A stretch of 51,172 nucleotides of DNA, taken from the NCBI GenBank assembly GCA_022925895.1, contig JAKSYS010000457.1, positions 1 to 51,172 on the forward strand, in the 5' to 3' direction. Positions 46,001 to 51,172 of the stretch are shown here, piece after piece; position 1 is the stretch's first letter; each line of letters opens with the position of its first letter. The stretch is from Fragilaria crotonensis (Eukaryota > Bacillariophyta > Fragilariophyceae > Fragilariales > Fragilariaceae). The translations under genes and the position numbers were made by a program. The notes below the pieces were generated by a model, which searched no databases, was not told where the DNA came from, and saw nothing but the letters and a program-made list of their open reading frames with translations.

Positions 46001-47697
46001 GGCCAGAAGGGTTCTCAAGTGTTGATGCACCACGTCCCTTGGTATGGGCCGCTCTATTTGGAGGCCTACCGACTCGAACGAGATCTTGGGCGGCCTGACG
46101 AAGCTCAGTATCGTCGAGAGGGATTGAAAGCAATTCCTCGGTACGGACCACTCTGGTTCGGTGCCTTTAGACTTTGTGAGGCTCTTGATTTTAACGCGAA
46201 AGCGTATCTTCTCTCGAACAGCATGCTTATGTTCGAGCGTGCGGTCAACAGCATCAGCCGCGAGCTCGTTTGAAGGTCCATTTGGACGCGGCCCAGATTT
46301 TAGAACGCGCCGCTCTGTCGTCCGTCGCTGGCATGCCTAACGCGAATGTTGACCAGGCGCTAGATGCTTGCCGCAAGAGGGTTGCCATGACAGCACTAAG
46401 CTGCCCCTCGAACCTGTCATGGAAGGTCTGGCTCGCTGGAGGAAGGATGGAGCTCTCGGCAGGAAACATTGAAACAGCTCGTAGTCTCTTCCTTCGAGCT
46501 CACAAGGTCGTGCCCGAGAAAGGTCGTGTTGCAACCTTGCTCGAGTGCGCCCGTCTTGAGGAATTCGCCGGGGATGTTGACTTGGCAAGAGCTATTCTCT
46601 GTAAGAGTCGCCTAGAGCATATGACCGATTGGAAGGTCTGGTTGGAAAGTGTGCTTCTCGAAATTCGAGACGGGAAGCATACCAAGGCTTTGTCTCTTGC
46701 CAAGCAAGCCCTTGAGAAACATTCCGGTACGGGCCGACTCTGGGCTTGTCTCGTGCAGCTGCGATACCTCGAAGGCGGCGAGGATGCTCAATTTTGTCCT
46801 TGACAAACGCGTTGCGGTCTGTCCCGAAAAGTGGAGAGGTTTGGTGCGAGGTGGTCGAGTACATCTCAACCCATTTTCCACCCGTTTCAATTTGTCCGAG
46901 GCACGCCGTCATCTGTTCTTCGCAACTCGTTTTACGCCTCAATACGGAGACGGCTTCTTGGAGACGCTTCGGTTGGAGATGATCGAAAGATGGGTTCTTC
47001 CTATGGCATCTTGTGTTTGGGAAGCTATCTATCCTCTCTTTGTTGATCAGATCGAGGATTCGAGCCGTTGGATATCGTCCCTGGTCGTTGCTAGTGTTAA
47101 ACTTGTGCGAATGGCCACGTGTGGACAATCTTCGGTAGAATTTGACGGAGAGTTATTTGACAAATCAGTCATTCCGTCTCTTCGAGCTCAGCTGGAGACG
47201 AACAACCTCGACGAGTTGCTCCAATTTGGAGCTTCGCTGCGCAAACGCGACCCCAATTATGGAGCCATGTGGTTCAATTGCAGAAATGCCCCACCGATAC
47301 TGCCAGAGTTATCCTACGACGGGCACGTGATCACATTGTTACTGACGTCAAAATCTATTCTTATATCTATGTCGCTGCCATCATCCGCAGTTGCGGAATC
47401 ATGGCAGCCGCGAAACATCAAGTTGATCTTATGAAGAATCCAGCATCGCCAACTCCGACTGCAAGAAACGTTAATGCAACTATGACGGAGCTCGCAACGA
47501 TGACCCCTTCAATTGCAGCCATTTTGCAGCAGAAGAATAACGAAATTCCCGATGACACGGTCCTTTTGGAAAGTTCCGCGTCCGGATTTCAATTTACCAG
47601 CGGATTAGTCGTTCTCAATCGGCACAAGTCTCTCTCGGATATGCCAGTGCTAGAACGCAAGAGAATCCTCTTCGGCAGCGATGCTCTCTTTTCGTAA
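43087..47697 (+). CDS. HAT/TPR-repeat protein, probable RNA-processing factor, in a mosaic of frames
   Basis: The start ATG at 43087 opens an acidic, low-complexity N-terminus (EDSWEEYDDEP). The middle is His/Gln/Pro-rich (44700-45100). From about 45480 a helical-repeat domain follows with HAT-like signatures: WRVYLELADLAKRS, QPYASQGW, KVWRTVL, VPWYGPLYLEAYRLERDLG, PRYGPLWFGAFRLCEALD, WKVWLESVLLE, HLFFATRFTPQYGDGFLE and a C-terminus ending RKRILFGSDALFS. HAT repeats are typical of RNA-processing scaffolds; the exact role is unknown. The protein is spread over a dozen or more segments in all three frames, each joined to the next by a one-base change (for example near 43540, 44270, 45630, 45700, 45915, 46020, 46265 and 46800), with little sequence loss. 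I read this as assembly indels or a very young pseudogene. Confidence 0.6.
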
Positions 47698-49806
47698 TCA
47701 TGGACCAAGGGAAACCAACACAATCTTGTCGATTTGTGCTTGGACTTTACCCTCGCTTCATCAGATAATTACCAAGGTGCCTTGTTCGGATACATGGCCT
47801 TGATTCCATGGATACATATAGTGCATCAACTCAACTTATTAAGTACACCAGGTATTCTCGTCTTGCCAACTTAGGCACCTACCGGTAGTTAACATCGTGC
47901 CTACCGATAGTTAGGTGCATTCTCGTCTTGCCAACTTAGGCACCTTAATTAACACCGTGCTGTACCGGTAGTTCGGTGTGCTTCCAAGTACTGTGCACGC
48001 ACAAGTATTTTCGTTTGCTAAGGCACTGGAGTAGGAACCTTGTATACGAGCACCATAGTTCCACCGCAACGAGACTTGCAAACATTCACATTTACGTTTG
48101 TCATGCTTCCAACTTCACCTGACACATATATTTAATGTAAAATCATGCTGTAGTATGAGAAAAACAAACTGAGCAATGCAGACCTATCTGTCAAGAAAAT
48201 GAGGCTTGAGACCATGAACTTTGCTTCTTTGTTCTTGCTCACTACCAACCTAACTGATCAAGTGCAATCTTAACTTTTCACTTGAATCAAAAGTAGAGTC
48301 TGAGCTATGTGTGGGCACAAAAGTATTTCAAAACCTGTGGTTGGCAAGTTGGTCAGATTTACCCTGGGGTAGGTACCAAGGTTAGTCAATCAAAGAACCA
48401 TGCAGAAGGAAGTCACAATGCTTGCAAAGTGATGAGGATGGATCTCTGTTGGAATGCTATGTAGAAGTCAAGTTGAATGTCTCGAGGCATGCAATCATGT
48501 GATTGTCAGGGCACCATCTGAATCCCATGTTGGTACTTTCCTCAATGATAACTCGTGATTTATACATGATGAAGTCAGCTCAGCATTCAGGAAACACTGC
48601 TACAAGGCCTCTCGTGATTTTTTCTTCCTATGCTGCTGTATGAGATCCTTGCTTAACTACAGCCTTGTTGGTATCTGTTCCTCAATCAGGGTGACATAAA
48701 TCTTGAAACATGTGCGCCTTGAATACCTTGCCCCTCTGGTGAGCCATGCTTTGTATTGGATGGGCAATACACTGTACTTGCTTACCTTCAGTATAGCGCA
48801 ACGCAGTAAACTATTATTACTGGCAGCCAGTGCTACAATACAATGGCCATGTACAGTACTTGGATAAACCGGTAGGCTAGTAATACAACAGTATGGTGCT
48901 ACAATAGAACACTGATCCTGTTTGACAGTACTACCGTACAACACCATGTCATTGAATAGTACTAGCCATCATGATGACTTATCTTGACACCTCTTGGAGA
49001 CTCTAACAGTATCCAAGACAATCAACAAAGATCAGTTTCAATCCCATTGAGGATGATGGGACTGATCTCAAGTTGGTTGTAAACAAGTCACATAATAATG
49101 ATAACTAACATACTACACTCATCACCCTAATAAACGATTACTTTGCGCTTAGGGCAGAATGTTGCAATAAATGATTTTCACGCAATCAGTTCTTGACATT
49201 GGTGTATCCTGCTCTACTTCCCAATTGTTCAAAAGAAGACAAATAAGCATCTATCAGCAGCAGAAGTGCCTTGGCTGGATTGATGCTGGCAAATCACATG
49301 AGTCATTCATGGTGATCAGGTGCAAAGAGCAAATGAAAGTTTGATGTACTAATCAATTATTTGATCTGATATCAAACCTCCTTGCCATTTAAAAGCAGAT
49401 CAAAAATTGCAAAATGTCAGGCTGGCATGAGAGCCTTGGCATGGGCTTTTAATGGTTTGACAATGATCATCCTCCTTCACATATGGCGATTCTTATGGGC
49501 CATTCATTTGTACTGGCGACTGACTACCGGGAGTACATCGTACGTTCGTAAATCTGACTGAGGTGAGATTAGTTCCAGTCTTCAACAAAGCCTGCCGACG
49601 ATGGATTGGTCATCGACGGCGATGCACTGCTAATTGAAACGATTATTTTTTATGACATATTGAAGGAATGTTTAGTGTTTAGTCGACGCACCAATCAGAT
49701 TTTGAATCGATTCAGTGCTCATACTTAGCCAGAAATCGGGCCACTGCTTCAGATCTGCTACTCTACAAGTACGCATAGACTCTAAAACAAGAATAGCTCC
49801 TACTAG
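47698..49806. other. Gene-poor region
   Basis: No reading frame of recognisable family and no RNA gene seen. The left end holds a 65-bp direct repeat (47854-47984). The remainder is AT-rich unique-looking sequence with short frames only. Confidence 0.5.
47854..47984. repeat. 65-bp imperfect direct repeat with internal inverted words
   Basis: ATTCTCGTCTTGCCAACTTA begins at 47854 and again at 47919. Each copy continues with GGCACC, a GTGC word and an ACCGGTAGTT or ACCGATAGTT word before a GGTG(T)GC end. GGCACCTA and TAGGTGC in the first copy are inverse complements, so each unit can fold back. Confidence 0.75.
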
Positions 49807-51163
49807 TGTCTAAACGCCCGGGTGGGGGTATCTTTAATTAAAGACAAATCTGTCTTTATTTAAAGATGGCCATTTTCGTACGTTTTGCAAGACGGTCAAT
49901 GTACGTTCGATACCACCATCAACACGAAATTTGACATTGACAATGGCCGATTGCCGTCATCAATATCTTGACACATCTACACTAATGATCATAATGTAAC
50001 ATTTAGAACCTATTGATTGTTCACCATGGCAGGAGGCTAGGTGTGTATGAAAGTCTAGCTTTCAGAAAATCATCATTCTCGTGGTGCAGTCCTAAACAGG
50101 CTTTCATCGGACAGGAAGTACGACCATGTTGACAAGAAGAACTGGCAGACTTGGCATTGTTGGCCTGAAAGACAGACAAAGAAGGCAGGGCACTGTCCAC
50201 TAGCAATTCCTGCTTCCTCCTCTTTGATCCCAAGCGACAGAAAGTCCCACTGCTTGGATCCCCAACTCAAGCTTTTGCATTCGTGCTTCGCTCCTTGATT
50301 GACAACCACGCAATGCATGCAACCAGCAATGATTGCAACCTCACCTCTGTCTGAACAGAAGCACAAGTATCATGTTCTCCGTCATCAGATGGGACTGCTG
50401 GCGGCAAAGTCAGCATGACATGTCTAAGCAGAGCAAAGGTAGTGAGAACTCAGGATTCGAAGTAATTTGGAGCTCGACAAAATTACCGAACATTGCACTC
50501 AATGTCAGCGCCATAACACTGCAATGAATGAACATTTGAGATTGGCCTCCATAGAAACCTACTCTCAAGAGAACTTCCATGACAAGTGTTGCTCACCATT
50601 TGAATCAATGCATCAGGGCGAAGATGATGAATTCGATGCGTTGATTGAGGTCTCAAATGAAATGATCTTACGTAGCCTCCGTAGGGCATGTACCAAAAAT
50701 ATTGTTCCACATCACCTTCATTTGCAGTCTCTAACTCACGAAGAATTGAAACTTAGAGATAGTCATCCGTTGCATACCTTCACTTCAGAGAACGTCAAGA
50801 CATTTCTTGCGGACCGTTTTGAGTCAATTGGAGTGGACGATGATGAAAAGAATGCGGCAAATAAGGCCTCAAACGATCTGACCTTGTGTAGAGTGCGTAG
50901 GCATGTACTGAAAACGTGTTATTTTTGACCCCAAAACTCGCCAAGGGGCTCTAGTTTTCCTTTCTAAAACATAAACCAGGAACTGTCGCTAACTAAGAAA
51001 CACCCATTTGGCCCACGGGGTTTAACTCAATGGAGAACACTTTGGCCGTCTTAATTTTTGTCAAAAACGAAAAATGAAGAAGTTGAGTAAGGGTCGAAAT
51101 TGATCTTTAATTAAAGATTTCACCAGTGAGCGATCTTTAATTAAAGATTTCAGGCGTTAGACA
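49807..51163. mobile_element. Candidate terminal-inverted-repeat element, 1.36 kb
   Basis: The left end TGTCTAAACGCC (49807-49818) is matched at the right by GGCGTTAGACA (51153-51163), its inverse complement with one A fewer. Both are bordered outside by CTAG. Just inside each end lies the perfect 16-bp palindrome ATCTTTAATTAAAGAT or a variant: twice at the right (about 51101-51116 and 51133-51148), and at the left one near-match (ATCTTTAATTAAAGAC) followed by TGTCTTTATTTAAAGAT. One open frame lies inside (50524-50928). The window ends a few bases outside the right end, so a longer target duplication cannot be checked. Confidence 0.55.
50524..50928 (+). CDS. Hypothetical protein inside the candidate TIR element
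   Basis: Open frame of 134 codons from ATG 50524 (MNEHLRLASIETYSQ) to TGA 50926-50928, rich in Glu, Asp, Ser and Leu, with no membrane helix. I do not recognise it. Its position between the inverted repeats suggests it belongs to the element or is captured host sequence. Its length makes chance possible. Confidence 0.3.
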   Translation: MNEHLRLASIETYSQENFHDKCCSPFESMHQGEDDEFDALIEVSNEMILRSLRRACTKNIVPHHLHLQSLTHEELKLRDSHPLHTFTSENVKTFLADRFESIGVDDDEKNAANKASNDLTLCRVRRHVLKTCYF

Positions 51164-51172
51164 CTAGAGTAG

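Overview
The window looks like nuclear DNA of a pennate diatom or close stramenopile. This is inferred from a predicted plastid signal with a SEAF-AVAP (ASAFAP-like) junction on aspartate-semialdehyde dehydrogenase, a type II LRR protein with an acidic N-terminus and one membrane helix, an F-box-like/Sel1-like/MYND-finger protein, short GT-AG introns of about 65-130 bp, and abundant transposon remains. The species cannot be named from the sequence alone.

Layout. 136-1254 (+): mitochondrial carrier most like the S-adenosylmethionine carrier. 1551-2915 (-): plastid-type aspartate-semialdehyde dehydrogenase, three exons. 2916-7465: mostly gene-free, with one coding-like relic. 7466-12107 (+): two paralogous ankyrin-repeat genes separated by a tandem duplication of the first gene's 3' end. 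That duplication carries a 7-bp satellite and a 362-bp hAT-type MITE that is missing from the sister copy. 13654-15663 (+): four-exon LRR receptor-like gene. 15933-16975 (-): PIF/Harbinger-derived gene whose catalytic domain is replaced by a 10-residue tandem repeat. 17729-19285 (+): Golgi-type glycosyltransferase. 19351-38146: a 9.5-kb LINE-like retrotransposon on the minus strand, split by a 9.3-kb relative on the plus strand. Both insertions have perfect target-site duplications (17 and 14 bp). 38398-39660 (-): MYND protein. 40755-42073 (-): mitochondrial branched-chain 2-oxoacid dehydrogenase E1 beta. 43087-47697 (+): HAT/TPR-repeat protein read through many frame changes. 47698 to the end: gene-poor DNA ending in a candidate terminal-inverted-repeat element.

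The host genes do not form one pathway: amino-acid biosynthesis and catabolism, methyl-donor transport, protein glycosylation and probable RNA processing lie side by side. The retrotransposon pair is the most informative system. The two elements share collinear 5' UTR blocks, a roughly 1,070-1,090-residue ORF1 with a coiled coil, ORF1/ORF2 stop-start overlaps (ATGA and TAATG), an ORF2 with endonuclease, reverse transcriptase, RNase H and a zinc knuckle, and T-rich rather than A-rich 3' tails.

Caution: several host genes show single-base frame changes with otherwise conserved protein on both sides. Many may be assembly indels rather than real lesions.
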